A DNA stretch of 64,000 nt from Prorocentrum cordatum (GCA_963575745.1 CAUYUJ010016060.1:815460-879459), one strand, 5' to 3'. Shown: positions 29,804 through 40,702, numbered from the stretch's first letter. Program-made: numbers and translations. Notes: generated by a model from the letters alone, not told the origin.

Positions 29804-31045
29804 GTGGCGCGGCACACTGAGTCTCAGTTCTTTGCTGAGGTGATTGCAGCGGGAGTGCCCCGCCGTCCGTGCGCACAGACGACGGGGGACCTACTCGTGC
29901 AACCGCCGACGCTCACAGCCGCGACACACATGGAGTACCCATGGTGCGGGCAGGCGTTTGATCGGCATCGTGCGCTGCGCACGCGCAGTGCATGCATGCA
30001 TCGACAACTCGTGACGACTGCTCGGAGATATGCAGGGCACGACGGGGCATGCACGTCGTGTCGGTTGAAGTTCGATGTTCGGCCGCATCCTGTCGACCAC
30101 CTATCGATCGACTCACCTAGATGCCTACTTGCCGACATACTTACTACGGGCGACGCTGTCTACCACCTCCAAGACCCACCCCAGACCACCCAGGCGGCCA
30201 ACCGTACCAACCACGTATGCATACCACGCCGACACGTGATCGCACCTACTACACGCGTACTCGGCCCTCGTGCGCAGCTTGCCAATGACGCGGCGGAGCT
30301 GGTGCCACAAGCATACGCGCGACAGGGATTCCTGGTAAGCGGCCCGCATCTTACACCAGAGGCATGCGCTGCGCTCCTACCCCAACCCCTCGCGCCGATC
30401 AGGACGAGACCTGCCCGCCTGCCCCGGGCCCGCCAGCAAAGCACGAGCGATGTCCGACGCGCATGTTCTTCACCGAAAAGCACAGGCAGGGCTGCGCAGG
30501 CACTGCCATCGGCCATACGTCGGTCAGAATATGTCATTCTTAACCTCATCTGTGGACGACGACGGCCAGGGGACATTCGGGCGTCGCTCGAGTGGACTGA
30601 ATCTAGCACGGACTTGTCGGTCAGTGTCTGGTCGTTCGACATCGCCATCGACCCCGTACTCGGTAACGCGATGCTTCGCGAGTTTTTGGAGGCATGGAAC
30701 GAGAGCATTCCCGCCCGACGGGTGGTGCTGTCAGGCGGGGGGAGGGGCCCATGCGAGACGTGGTCAGCAATCCGATGGGCCCCCGACATGGGGCTCCCAC
30801 CGCTCCGTTCCCACGATGACTTCTGGGGCCTCCATGCCGTGACCCCACGACAGATGGAGCAGCTCAGGTTAGGAAGCGAGCTTCTGGGGGCCATGATTGA
30901 GCTATTTGCAATGCACTTGTCGGGCCACTTATTGGATAGAAGACCCCATGCCAGCGAGTTGGCGCGCAGAGGCAGCCAGCTCTTTCTCCTGCCCCTCGAA
31001 CAGACCAGTCATGGGCTCCCCTGCGGCAGCAACTACCGACATTGA
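29804..31045 (+). pseudogene. LINE 2: zinc fingers and methyltransferase-like domain
   Basis: A 413-residue open frame. Near residues 44-70 lies a degraded C2H2-type finger (EYPWCGQAFDRHRALRTRSA; the first Cys is Tyr and one His is Arg). A second finger follows (about residues 82-106) with CTSCRLKF and HLSIDSPRC, whose ligands are intact. The C-terminal part (about residues 245-370) reads VILNLICGRRRPGDI, then VWSFDIAID, then GGGRGPCETWSAIRW. The order resembles motifs I, II and IV of cytosine-5 DNA methyltransferases (Gly-rich loop, acidic residue, PC-x-x-S). Methyltransferase activity is inference from these short motifs; the GPC Cys is present. Confidence 0.7.
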
Positions 31046-31128
31046 TCAGTGCGAGCACGGTCATATAGCACGAGCACCTACGCGCACCCTCGCACTGCGC
31101 CTGGGCACGTTGCACGACAGGCTCTGCG

Positions 31129-31290
31129 TTGCACTCCGAAGAGGACGTTGTTCTCGCGGTCGCGGGGCTCATGAGGTGCCCTTTGGGGTTCGACAGGGTT
31201 CGAAAAGAGTGGCGTGCGGCCAAGAAGAAGACCAGCCCACAGGCGTTGTGCCAGGTGTTAGCGGACGGTCTCATGAACGCAGTCAACCAC
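31129..31290 (+). pseudogene. LINE 2: C-terminal tail
   Basis: After a phase change the frame reads LAVAGLMRCPLGFDRVRKEW, then RAAKKKTSPQALCQVLADGL. The W-x-A-K-x-K-x-x-P-x-x-L-C pattern fits the end of this retroelement protein family as I remember it, which is why the element is extended to here. The match is from memory and moderate. Confidence 0.5.
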
Positions 31291-31332
31291 GTGCATGCGT
31301 CGCGTGGAAACGGGGCGCGGCCCGAGGACATG

Positions 31333-31382
31333 AGGGGGGGGGGGGGGGAAGAGCTCCGTAGGTCGCTAATGTTGTGTTATCC

Positions 31383-31413
<31 letters not shown>

Positions 31414-31425
31414 TATATGTATATA
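31333..31425. repeat. Poly-G run and (TA)n microsatellite
   Basis: About 16 consecutive G (31333-31348), then a TATATA tract (31383-31427) interrupted by CATATATATATATG. Lies immediately beyond the 3' end of LINE 2. Confidence 0.92.
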
Positions 31426-31427
31426 TA

Positions 31428-32175
31428 GGGTGGGACGCATACCTGGATGAACATGTGACGAGGCGCGTTCGGACCGGTCGTCGTCGTCCTCCTTCTCTTC
31501 CTCTTTCCTCCTCCTTCTCCTCATTCCTGCTCGCCCTCATGGCACATGGCGCCTCCTGTCCCGCCTCCTGCTTCCTCCCCTCCCTCTTCTCCTCCCTCGG
31601 CCCTCCCCGTGGCTTCACTTGCCCCCGCCCCCGTGAAGGGGGTGGAGGAAGTGAGGCGGGCAAGGGGAGAAGGAACAGGAGGGCAGGAAGGTGAGGGAGA
31701 TAATGATGAGGACCGTCGCATCTAACTTGACGCGAGGGTCATCTGACTACTAGCTGCGGCCCCTGACGCCTGTTGCGCCTCTCAGAGGGACAGGGTGGAG
31801 TGTCTGAGGCGTGCAGGGAAGGGGCAGGGAGAGGTGAGAGGAGAGGAGGTTGGTGTGGGGCGGGGATGACAAACTTCCAGTGTCGTGTATCCTCAGATTT
31901 CCTTTGCGCCTTCCCGTTTGTCACAAGCCGCGCTTCGTCTCCCCCGTTAGGTCGTCAACCGATGTTCTGTGCTCGCCAAGTTTGGGTAGTCTCCCTTCGG
32001 CGTCGTCAGGAATGTTCGCCATCCTTGCTTCCAGTATGTGCTATGCTCTGCATGTGCCACTCCTTCTCATTACCTGCTCTGTCTCGCTCCCCTGTCTGTA
32101 TCATGTAACATGGCAGCTTCCGCCTCTGCTTTACCTGAAGAGCTGCAATCTCTGCCGCCCACACCCCGGGCTGAG
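31428..32175. other. Unassigned sequence
   Basis: No gene. CTC-rich at 31480-31620. Confidence 0.35.
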
Positions 32176-32540
32176 CCATCATGTGGCCATCATGTGGCCT
32201 CTCGGGGGCATTTTGAAAGCTCAGAGTCGGGTCATCTCGAGCATCTTGGGGGCCCTCATCTGGAATGCGTATCCGGGCCCTGTTGGGCAATTAGTTCAGG
32301 GCCACCTTTGGGCCGTCTTGGGCAATCTCGGGTGCCCTGGGTGCCGTATTGAACCAATCTGTGGATATCTTGGGAGCCGCACGTGGGACATGGAACAACA
32401 GCGTGCGTTTCAACATGGTTGTCCTCCCGATGGCTTTGGGGGGCCGTCCTGGGCTTGCCTAGAGGCAGCGTGTAGCCATCTTCGGCTGACTTGGGCTCCC
32501 GAGGCCTCCTGGGCTCTCATGGCCGTGCGGTGGCGTCCTT
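32176..32540. repeat. Degenerate CTTGG-rich array
   Basis: Loose units of GGCCATCTTGGG and GCCTCCTGGG in the same style as 2980-4215. Confidence 0.65.
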
Positions 32541-33243
32541 GTGGGAGCAAAGGGGGAAACGTCGATCGACCAGGAGGCTGAGGGGGAACGCTCTCCAGGT
32601 GTTTTGTTTTGGCGCCCTCGGTCCCGTGGTACACAGCGAACTAGAGACAGGAAAGGAGAGACAAGCGATAACGCGCGAAGTACGGCACAGAGATCACAGG
32701 ACGGCAGTTTGGCAGAACATGTCACGGCCTTGCGCATTTTGCATTTCGGTGCCTTGCGCCCCAATGGGGGCCAGCGGACATGTAATCCCGGGCCTTTGTT
32801 GCATGTAGTGCATGGTTAGATTCAATATGTGCCGTAGCCGCTTGTTCTTGAATTAGGCAAGACTGTGCGTGTTCATGCGATGAGGGGGGTCGATGTTGTC
32901 TTGATCTCTTATCGTCTTTGTTTGTTGTTGGGCGTTGTCGCACTCTCCTCGGCTTCTTCCACATGTGATGTTCCGCCTTCTTTCAGCAACCCGACTTCGG
33001 AGTTTGCGTCCTTGCCTGCAGGTCCGAGTTGGAAGACATCTTCGATCGGCTCGCTGACAGGCCACCCGTCCTTTTCTCAGCGCTGCGAAGGCATTTGCAG
33101 TGTTCCGACTGGGGCGGCGCATAGGCGCAATTCGGCCGCCATTGGTGTTTTTGTCCAAGAGTCTTACATCCTCGGCCTCCGAGCAGGATGCCCTTCGACA
33201 TTTTTCAAACCGAGCAGAGTTCTCCCAGCCCGTGACCAAAACC
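32541..33243. other. Unassigned sequence
   Basis: A 237-residue frame (32865-33575) begins with a hydrophobic segment VVLISYRLCLLLGVVALSSA that resembles a signal peptide. Its second half runs through a family C repeat, so it is probably not a gene. Confidence 0.3.
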
Positions 33244-33372
33244 TTGACATCGCTCGGACGTGTGCATTTTTCTTTGGGCGAGGTCAATCGAGGAGCATCC
33301 TGGATCATTTGGCGAAACAACCACGCACGAAACCGGAAAAAACACAGGGAATGGACGTCCGAGCGATTGCCA
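33244..33372. repeat. MITE family C, copy 1
   Basis: About 128 bp with terminal inverted repeats: left ACATCGCTCGGACGTGTGCA, right GGACGTCCGAGCGATTGCC. Interior shares GAGGAGCATCCTGGATCATT and AACCACGCACGAAACC with the copies at 34151 and 38759. Confidence 0.88.
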
Positions 33373-34150
33373 GAGAGGGGGCCCTCGCGGGGAGATCGCC
33401 TCACAGGGATAGCGTTCTCTTTGGAGCTCGATGTTGCACGCTATCTTGCCAAGCCAATTGCAGGGATCCATCCTTCCAGAGCATCCCGGACCGTTCTCTG
33501 AGCGTTCCAGAGCGCTCTGCAATGGCCGTGGTGCCCGTGTCTCGGAACCGCTGGGTTTTAGAGGTCTCGAGATGATTTCGTCCAGTGATGTCGTCATCTC
33601 TCATTCGTCCTATTTATTTCTTGACCAGGCGGACGGGGGTTCTGGGCTTGGACGAGATGCAGAGCACCGTGATCGCTCTCAACAGTCAGTTCGAGCTTGA
33701 CCTAGGCAGCGAGGACTCTTTGCCAGTTTGCTAACGCTGCCGATGTTTCCTTTTCTGCTCGTTGTCCCTGGTCCATGGTCGGACGCTTGTTGGGTGACTG
33801 GAGGCGCGCTTCTCCGCGGGCTTGATCAGCCTGAGCATCAGGGTCCCTGCGGATGGTTCATCCTTTGGCGCGCGAGAGTCTCAGACTTCGAAGATTGATT
33901 CGGCTCTCTTGGAGCACTGGAGCTGTCATGTAGAATGATTCCACAGTCCTCTGTCCACTCGTCTTCGCTCTCAGCTGTCTCCCTTTGTCTCTCCCACGCC
34001 CTTCCTCGGTGCAGGCAAGCCGTGCTGCTGCTCTTCCGCTGCTCTCTGTCGCTCACTACTCTCTCACCAGCGGTGTTGTGCGGCACAGGCGGTTGCGCAA
34101 CATTCGGTGTTTCTGTTTCGGTGCCTTCTCCACGTGTGTCTCACGCAAGC
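33373..34150. other. Unassigned sequence with a diverged palindromic block
   Basis: About 33490-33520 carries GAGCGTTCCAGAGCGCTCTG, a palindrome-rich block that resembles 59274-59386 on the opposite strand. No gene recognised. Confidence 0.4.
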
Positions 34151-34277
34151 CTTGGCATCGCTCGGACGTGTGCATGTTTCTTGGCGAGGTCCATCAAAGA
34201 GCATCCTAGATCACCTAGCAAAAACAACCACGCAGGAAACCAACACATGCACGGGGAGTGGACGTCCGACCGATGGC
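34151..34277. repeat. MITE family C, copy 2
   Basis: Same inverted ends (CTTGGCATCGCTCGGACGTG and GGACGTCCGACCGATGGC). Interior is more diverged than in copies 1 and 3. A small perfect hairpin GGCATGCTTCGCATGCC overlaps its right end. Confidence 0.85.
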
Positions 34278-34361
34278 ATGCTTCGCATGCCGAGCAGAGC
34301 ATGTGTGAAGGCATCGACCGGTCCAGACCCTACTCTATAAATTCTGCAGCAGAAAATAAGG

Positions 34362-34458
34362 CGGAGGAGGAGGAGGAGGAGGAGGAGGAGGAGGAGGAGG
34401 AGGAGGAGGGGGAGGAGGCGGAGGCGGAGGCGGAGGCGGAGGAGGAGGCGGAGGAGAG
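34362..34458. repeat. (GAG)n microsatellite
   Basis: GAG/GGA run changing to GAGGCG units. Confidence 0.93.
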
Positions 34459-34464
34459 ACATAT

Positions 34465-34925
34465 TGTGGGGGCCTCCTGGGGGCCTCTTAGGCCTCTCTC
34501 TCGGTGCCGAGGGCTCGAAGTGTCCGTTCGGGTCCCCCGTCTGGGTGCCCTCTTGGAGCGTCTTGGGGGCCTCTTTGTGCCATCTGAGAGGTCTCTTGGC
34601 CCGTTGGGGCATTCTTGAGTCTGTATGGGGCCTCTTGGAAGTTGGAAGCCTCCTGGGCCGTCTTGGGGCGATCTTGGGCGCCTGGGCCGTCTTGGAGCGT
34701 CGGGAAGCAGCAGAGGCGAAGCAGATTTTGAATATTTTGGAAAATCAATGGGTACTGCCTCTTGGGGTCCTCTTGGCAGTGCTCTTGGAGGCCTCTTGGG
34801 CCGTCTGGAGGCCATCTCTGGCGTGTTGGACCGGTCGTTCGGCGATTCGGGGCCTTCTTGGACCGTCTTGGGGGCCGCTTGAGGCACTCTTGGCCCGTCT
34901 TGGAGCCTTTGTGGGTTCCGGGACC
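34465..34925. repeat. Degenerate CTTGG-rich array
   Basis: Units such as GGCCGTCTTGG and GCCTCTTGGGG. A GTCGGGAAGCAGCAG segment followed by an A/T-rich stretch (about 34699-34750) recalls the interruptions in the array at 2980-4215. Confidence 0.82.
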
Positions 34926-35403
34926 ACCCAGTGGGCATGGAATTCTGACCCAGGACCGACCCCCCTCGGGACCCCATCCCGGGCGGGGACCGGGATCGAA
35001 GGGAAGGGTTCCTTTCGATTCAGCGGCGGCGTTGCTTAATTTCGCTTTGCTTGGGAGGGCGCGACGGGCGCAGGAGGCCGGGACGAGCCCAAGGAAAGTG
35101 GGGCTCGGGACCAGCGGCGACGGCAACGCCCACGGCGACGAGAACGGATCGAGCGGAACAGCCTCTCGCACACGCCGGCAGGGTCGGCGAATTTGCGCAC
35201 GTCAGGTCATATACGTGAGGGGCTATGAGGAGGAGGGCGAGGAGGAGGAGGAGGAGGAGGTGTACGAAGGGGACAATGAGGATATATCGTTGTTATCGTT
35301 GTCATCCTCATTCTTCATGAGGTATGTCATGGCACAGCGAGGGTGTGTGTGTGCACGTGTGTGTGTGTGTGTATCTATGTTCTTGTTGTGTGTGTGTGTA
35401 TGT

Positions 35404-35434
<31 letters not shown>

Positions 35435-35614
35435 GAGGAGGGCGCGTCTCTTCGCACGATGTTCTACTCCGCGCCGCTGCGCGCGTGGCCTTGACGCCAA
35501 ACAGAAAATCAGTGCGTGTGTGTGTGTGTGTGTACGTGTGCGTGTGCGTGGTTTTGTGTGTGAGTGTAGACATGGACTTCTGTGGAGATTGGTGATATCG
35601 AAAAACAGATAATG
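34926..35614. other. Unassigned sequence with GAG and GT tracts
   Basis: Contains a GAG tract (35228-35262), GT microsatellites (35343-35418, 35516-35560) and about 18 consecutive G (35419-35436). No gene recognised. Confidence 0.45.
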
Positions 35615-35771
35615 TTAAATCGGGCCTCTCTCTACAGGGGGAATATTCAAAAATAGTCAAACAATAGTCAGGGGACGATGTTTCTATTATTTTTGGCCAT
35701 TTTGGAATATTATTTTACTATTTTTCATTTTTCGCCCAGAATCCGCCTGCAGGGGGGCACGCCGGATTTAC
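35615..35771. repeat. MITE family A, copy 2
   Basis: 157 bp. Left end TTAAATCGGGC, right end GCCGGATTTAC. The centre has ATTCAAAAATAGTCA and the T-rich TATTTTTCATTTTTCGCCCA. Flanking 8-mers AGATAATG (35607-35614) and CGATAATA (35772-35779) match at six of eight positions, consistent with an old 8 bp target duplication. Confidence 0.9.
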
Positions 35772-36238
35772 CGATAATATCAATCAGCGTTGCTTGGGTT
35801 TGAAACGTAACATTCATCGCGACCCTAGCGCGCAGAGTTCGCAGCACCACATATTGTTGACCTGTGATGTTCACAGACGGATTGCTAGAATTGGAACGCA
35901 CTGGATTGTGTCAGAGCCGGAATGTCCAAGCAAGTCTTCACCATCCAACATGAATGATTCGCCAAAAGCGGAAATGATGTTCGTGCCGTGTGCAGCGCGC
36001 TGCATCTGTAGCGCGCGCGCGTTACGCTCGAACCAAGCACAGAGAATTGCACATCTTGCGGTAGACGTTGGACTGAGGTTGATCGCGAACATAGGTATGG
36101 ATCAATTTTGAAGCACTGACTGCGCACCCCTGCAACATATCGATTGGGCTCGGTGTTGCATGAACGCTAACGCCCGTCGTGTTTCCTGGCGCGGTCGGAT
36201 CCACTGACGGACAGGGTTGAGACCGACATGCCCCCCAA
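35772..36238. other. Unassigned sequence
   Basis: Lower-GC spacer. Short frames on both strands show nothing recognisable. Confidence 0.35.
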
Positions 36239-37020
36239 CTGAAGCAGAGTGGTGCCTACCCTTTCTTGCCCTGCCCTCGCATGCTTTGTCCCTCCATGCC
36301 TCGCCCGCTCTGCCCTACCCTGCCCGTGCCATGCCTCGCCTTCCCTCTCGGCACTGCATTCGCCGTGAGTTTGCTCCCGCCTTCACGTACACCGAATTCG
36401 GCCTGCCGTCGCTCTGCCTTTGAATGTTGCTCTTGCCGTGTGCTGCCCCGCCTCCCCTGCCTTACCATGCGCTGCCATGCGCAGTCCCATGCCCTGCCCC
36501 GCCACGCGCTGCCCGATCCGGGCATGCACTGCCTTGTCCAGCCTTGCCCGGCCTTGCTGTGCTCAACCCTGCCTTGTTCTGCTTTGCCCTGCTCTGCCCT
36601 GCCTCGGCCCGCCCTGCCCCGACACTACGATGCCATGCTCTGCCCTACAGTGTCCTGCCCTGCCCTCCTGTGCACTGACCAGCCTTGCCCTGCTCTTTCC
36701 TGCACTGACTTGCAGCGACTTGCCCTGCCCTGCCCAGCCTTGCAGCGCGCAGCACTGAGGTGCCGTGCGCTGACATGCAGTGCACTCCCCCGCCCTGCCT
36801 TGCCATGTCCTGAACTGAACTGCCCTGCCTGGCTTTCCCCTGGCATGACATGTTCTGCTCTGCCCCTGCCATGCCTTGCCCTGCCCTCCCACTGCGTTGG
36901 CCTGCCGTGCTCTGCACTGCCTCGCCTTCCCTTCGCCCTGCTGAGCGCTGCGTTGCCCCTGCCTTTGGTTTGCCTTGCCCCGTCTTGCCCCGCCCTGCTT
37001 TTGCCCTGCCTACCCTCGCG
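36239..37020. repeat. Degenerate CCTGC pentamer array
   Basis: About 780 bp of CCTGCCTTGCCCTG-like units. The basic unit is 5 bp (TGCCC or CCTGC) with constant phase slippage. Open frames exist in several phases only because TGA/TAA rarely arise from the unit. Confidence 0.88.
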
Positions 37021-37560
37021 CAGTCGTGCGTATAATCGGACGCAGTTGCCATGACTGCTCGCACGCAAGCCCGTACGCAAGCTTGCAGGCGAAGATGCCT
37101 GCAAGCAAGCATGCAGCGGTGCCCGCAATCGAGCGTCGATCCAGGACAGCACCCCAATACAAGCAAGCGAGCACGTGCGCGAGCAATCTTGCGTTGGAGC
37201 ACGCAGACACAAACGCCAGCGCGCAGGTGCGCAGACGATCTCAAGTGGCCAAACATGCACGCAGGCAGACAAGCCAGCACATGCGTTGGCTCTACAAGGC
37301 CTTGTCATGCTCGATTGCCGGTGCCGCGGACGCTCCGCGGCGAGGACGGTGCCCGGCTCTTTGCGTACCTCGGCGGATCAGGAGGCTCGCTCCCCCAGGA
37401 AGTGTGAAGGCATGAGGTCAGAGATGAGATGCTGAAGCAGGCACAATGTCTGACGTTCGGCAGTTCGGGGGCGAGGGGTTCTGGGAGGAGAGGGGATGGA
37501 CGAAAGGGCAGGGTGGCGAGAGAGAGTGAGGGCATATGGCGCACGGGGGTATGAAGAGGC
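37021..37560. other. Spacer with degenerate GCAAGC repeats
   Basis: 37060-37290 contains degenerate GCAAGC/GCACGC units. Nothing else recognised. Confidence 0.45.
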
Positions 37561-37562
37561 TG

Positions 37563-37854
37563 GTGCTGGTCATGATGGTAATCATGGTGATGATGATGAT
37601 GATGATGCTGATGCTGATGATGTTGATGGTGATGATGGTGATGCTGATGCTTAGGCGGATGGACATGTTGATGATGATGATGGTGGTAATGATAATGGTG
37701 GTGATGAGGATGATGATGGTGATGATGGTGATGATGATGACGCTGATGTTGATGATGATGTGTTTGAGGCCAGTGATGGTGCCTATGCGGATGATGTTGG
37801 TCTCGATGATTTTGTTGAGGATGATGAGGATGATGGTCCTGACCATAGTGATGG

Positions 37855-37901
<47 letters not shown>

Positions 37902-38070
37902 GTGATGTTGTTGATGGTGATGGTGATGATGCCGACGATGGCGATGACGATGATGATGCTGCTGATGCTGCTGATGATGATGCTGATGACGCTGGTGGTG
38001 GTGATGACGATGGTGGTGACGATCTGAGGATGATGGCGGTGGTGACGGTGAGGATGCTGATGGTGTTGAT
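37563..38070. repeat. (GAT)n microsatellite
   Basis: About 500 bp of GATGAT with GGT and CTG interruptions; pure at about 37858-37900. It gives poly-Asp, poly-Met and poly-His frames. Confidence 0.96.
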
Positions 38071-38758
38071 GACGGTATTGTTGCGATGGGCCATGAGGGG
38101 GATCTGTTAAATTGGGCGAAGAGGTAATCAGGAAGAGGAGGAGGAGAAGGTAGGGAGGCGGGCGGAGCGGGAATACCATGCTCCGTCGGGTAAGAGCAGG
38201 AGGCAAGGGAAAGGCATGCAGGGAAAATGAAGAGGAGGAGGGTGAGGAGAGGGAGGAGGAGGAGGAGGAGGAGGAGGAGGAGGAGGAGGAGGAGCAGGAG
38301 CAGTTCTTCACAGCACGTGTGCGAGACCTCAATGCAAGCACCATGTGGGGGACGAACCTCCCATGGCAGCGCCCCATTCCTCGTTCCAGCTGTTGTCCCA
38401 GAGGTCGCATGCGACATTACCCCAGCTGGGTGTGTTTCCTTGGCGCTGGAAGGAATTTGTCCTGTTTGTCGCAGTCGGCTGATCCCGCATTGGTACCCCA
38501 TGCTATGTACTCTGTGGTGCCATTGGTCGGCCGTTCGCGCGTTGGTGCACTATCTTCTGGCACGCGTCGGCGTCTCAGGGGTTGTGCCTTGATGTTGGTG
38601 CCGTATGGGTTGTACCCCATGGTTGCGCCGCGCGGTTTACGCCGCGCCGTCAATATTGCGAGTCAAAGGTGTTCTGTGTTGGAGCGGCGGTCCTGGCCAA
38701 CCAGGGGGGCACGTCACGCCCCTTCTGGGCCACGGGGCCAACACGTGGTCCCACCAGC
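38071..38758. other. Spacer with a GAG tract
   Basis: GAG run at 38227-38300; otherwise no recognised feature. A 319-residue frame crosses the GAG run and the following MITE and is not taken as a gene. Confidence 0.4.
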
Positions 38759-38888
38759 CCTTGGCATCGCTCGGACGTGTGCGTTTTTCCTTCGGCGAGG
38801 ACCATCGAGGAGCATCCTTGATCATTTGGCGAACAACCACGCACGAAACCGAACACAACACAGGGAATGGACGTCCGAGCGATGGCAG
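38759..38888. repeat. MITE family C, copy 3
   Basis: 130 bp with the best-preserved ends: CTTGGCATCGCTCGGACGTG at left and ACGTCCGAGCGATGGCAG at right. Interior closest to copy 1. Confidence 0.9.
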
Positions 38889-39133
38889 GAGCCCCGTTTG
38901 GCTCCCAAGGGCTCCCCCCGAGGGCTCCTGAGAGAGGTCACGCAACGTGCCCGCCACCACCTGGTGTGTGACTGCCGCAGGATGGCAAACCTACTAGCAG
39001 GGCGCGGCCGTGTGGGGCGCTCCAGAAAGAAGGCCCTGGCTTCGGCACGTCCTCGCCCTCGGCGGGAGCTGGCGGGAGCGAAGCGGCGGCGGGTCCGCCG
39101 GCGGGAGCTGGCGCAAGCTCGGCGGAGGGCGGC

Positions 39134-39284
39134 GTAAGTACAAGTCCTCCTGGGGTCCCGATCTGGCAAGACGTTGGATCGCGCCGAAGCGACCGTTTCG
39201 GTCGAGTTCTTTCGATGAGGCCCACCACGTAACTTCCAGCGACAAGAGGGAGTAGTGCGCGCAAACAAAAAGTAAGTACAAGTC
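39134..39284 (+). repeat. Possible SINE-like insertion with 13 bp target duplication
   Basis: The 13-mer GTAAGTACAAGTC occurs at 39134-39146 and 39272-39284. The 125 bp between them ends in GCAAACAAAAA directly before the second copy. A direct repeat plus an A-rich 3' tail is the usual signature of LINE-mediated insertion of a short RNA. The body has a small hairpin (CGACCGTTTCGGTCG) but no clear tRNA A or B box. The first copy also looks like a splice donor, so chance similarity is possible. Confidence 0.55.
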
Positions 39285-40130
39285 AGGTTTCACCGTTTCT
39301 GTTTTCACGGTGTCCCGAGTCGGCCACGCTGTTGGTGCCTTTCGGTCTGTACCGTGCGGTGTTTGGCGCCCCGTGGCTGCCTCTCTTCGGTTGGCGCGCC
39401 CCATGGCCAGGCGCTCCCTGGTGGAACCGCGCAGCTTGTTCGTCGAACCCACTGTCTGGGGTCCACGCGCCAGCACCATAAGGGTGTTTGGCACAATTCT
39501 CTCTTCCCCCCCTGCGTCTTTTGTCGTCGTCGTAGTCCCCCTCTCTCTCTCTCACAGTTCGCCCGTCCCAGATCGTGCTCTCGCCTGCTCTTGCTCCCTC
39601 ACCCCCTCTCGCAATTGCCCGCGCTGACCCTCTCATTCATGCTGTGGAGTGCCCGCATCACCACTCCCTCGATTGCCAATGGGACCAGCTCGTTCGTTTC
39701 GTCACTTCGTGTGTATTCGGTCATCCCGCGCGCTCTTTTGCCCGCCCTCTGATCCTCCTTCTCTGCCACATCCCCATGTGTGTCTCCTTATGGATGTCGC
39801 CCTAATGGGATTGCTGCTGACAAATCCTTCGCTCCTCCCCTGCCATGCTCTTCTTCTTCCCTCGTCCCCTCCTTCATCTCTCCCCCCTCCTTACTCCCCC
39901 TCCCACCCCCTACTTCTTCTCCCCCCTTCTCTGCATCCGACTGGGCAGTCTAAAAGACGCGGGCAGGAGGAGGAGGGTTGCTTGTTAAAGCCGCGTGCGA
40001 GCAGCGTCGTTGTGACAGGTTGCTCGCAAGATTTGGAGGTCGGCGTCACCAGGCAGCGGTTCGTGCAGGCACGCGGGACAGCCTGCAACCGATCAAAGAG
40101 TGCAGCTCTATACTAGGCAAGCACTTTGCG
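39285..40130. other. Unassigned, CT-rich sequence
   Basis: CTCTCT and CCTCC tracts between 39535 and 39945. No gene. Confidence 0.4.
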
Positions 40131-40149
40131 GACGTGCTCGGACAGAGAG

Positions 40150-40495
40150 GCAAGGAGAGGAGGAGGAAGAGGAAGAGAGGGATGAGGAGGAGGATGAGGA
40201 TGAGGAGGAGACGGAGAAGGAGGAAGGGGAAGAGCACGAGCACGAGCAGAACGAGGAGGAGAGCGAGGAGCAGAAAGACGCGGCGACGTGGAAGCGGATG
40301 CGGAGGATGAAGATGATTAGACGGAGAGGAGGCAAAGGACGAGGAGGATGTCAGTATGGTCGGCGTGCACCCTCGAATCCGGGCGTGCGGGATGAGATGT
40401 GGACGACGAGGTGGAGAGAAGCGGACGACGAGGTGGATGGTGATGGAGACGATCAGGCAGTGAATGATGATCATGACCATGAGGAAGACAAGTAG
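40150..40495. repeat. GAGGA-rich degenerate tract
   Basis: GAG/GAT/GAA-rich sequence encoding an acidic or Arg-rich stretch depending on phase. No domain. Confidence 0.75.
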
Positions 40496-40574
40496 GAACA
40501 GGAGGACGGGGAGGACACCCTGGTCGACTTACGCACCCGCCGCTCCCCCCATGTGGGTCAGCGGCGTGAGGGGA

Positions 40575-40702
40575 AAGATGTGGAGGAGGAGGAGGAGGAG
40601 GAGGAGGAGGAAAAGCATGAGGAGGAGGAGGAGGAGGAGGAGGAGGAGGAGGAGGAGGAAGAGGATGAGGAGGTGGAGGAGGAGGAGGAGGAGGACGACT
40701 AG
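40575..40702. repeat. (GAG)n microsatellite
   Basis: Nearly pure GAG run. Confidence 0.95.

Larger units (their letters stand above)
28620..31300 (+). mobile_element. 5'-truncated second LINE retroelement
   Basis: A second LINE of a different family, beginning inside its reverse transcriptase just before motif B. It continues through motifs C and D, a connector, two zinc fingers, a methyltransferase-like domain and a C-terminal helical part to about 31290. 5' truncation is normal for LINE insertions. At least four phase changes and in-frame TAGs at 28935-28937 and 29783-29785 make it non-functional. It abuts LINE 1 with no spacer that I can detect. Confidence 0.88.

Noticed and set aside
32865-33575. 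Secreted-protein candidate with a signal-peptide-like start
   Set aside because: The frame runs through a family C foldback element, and no homologous domain is visible.
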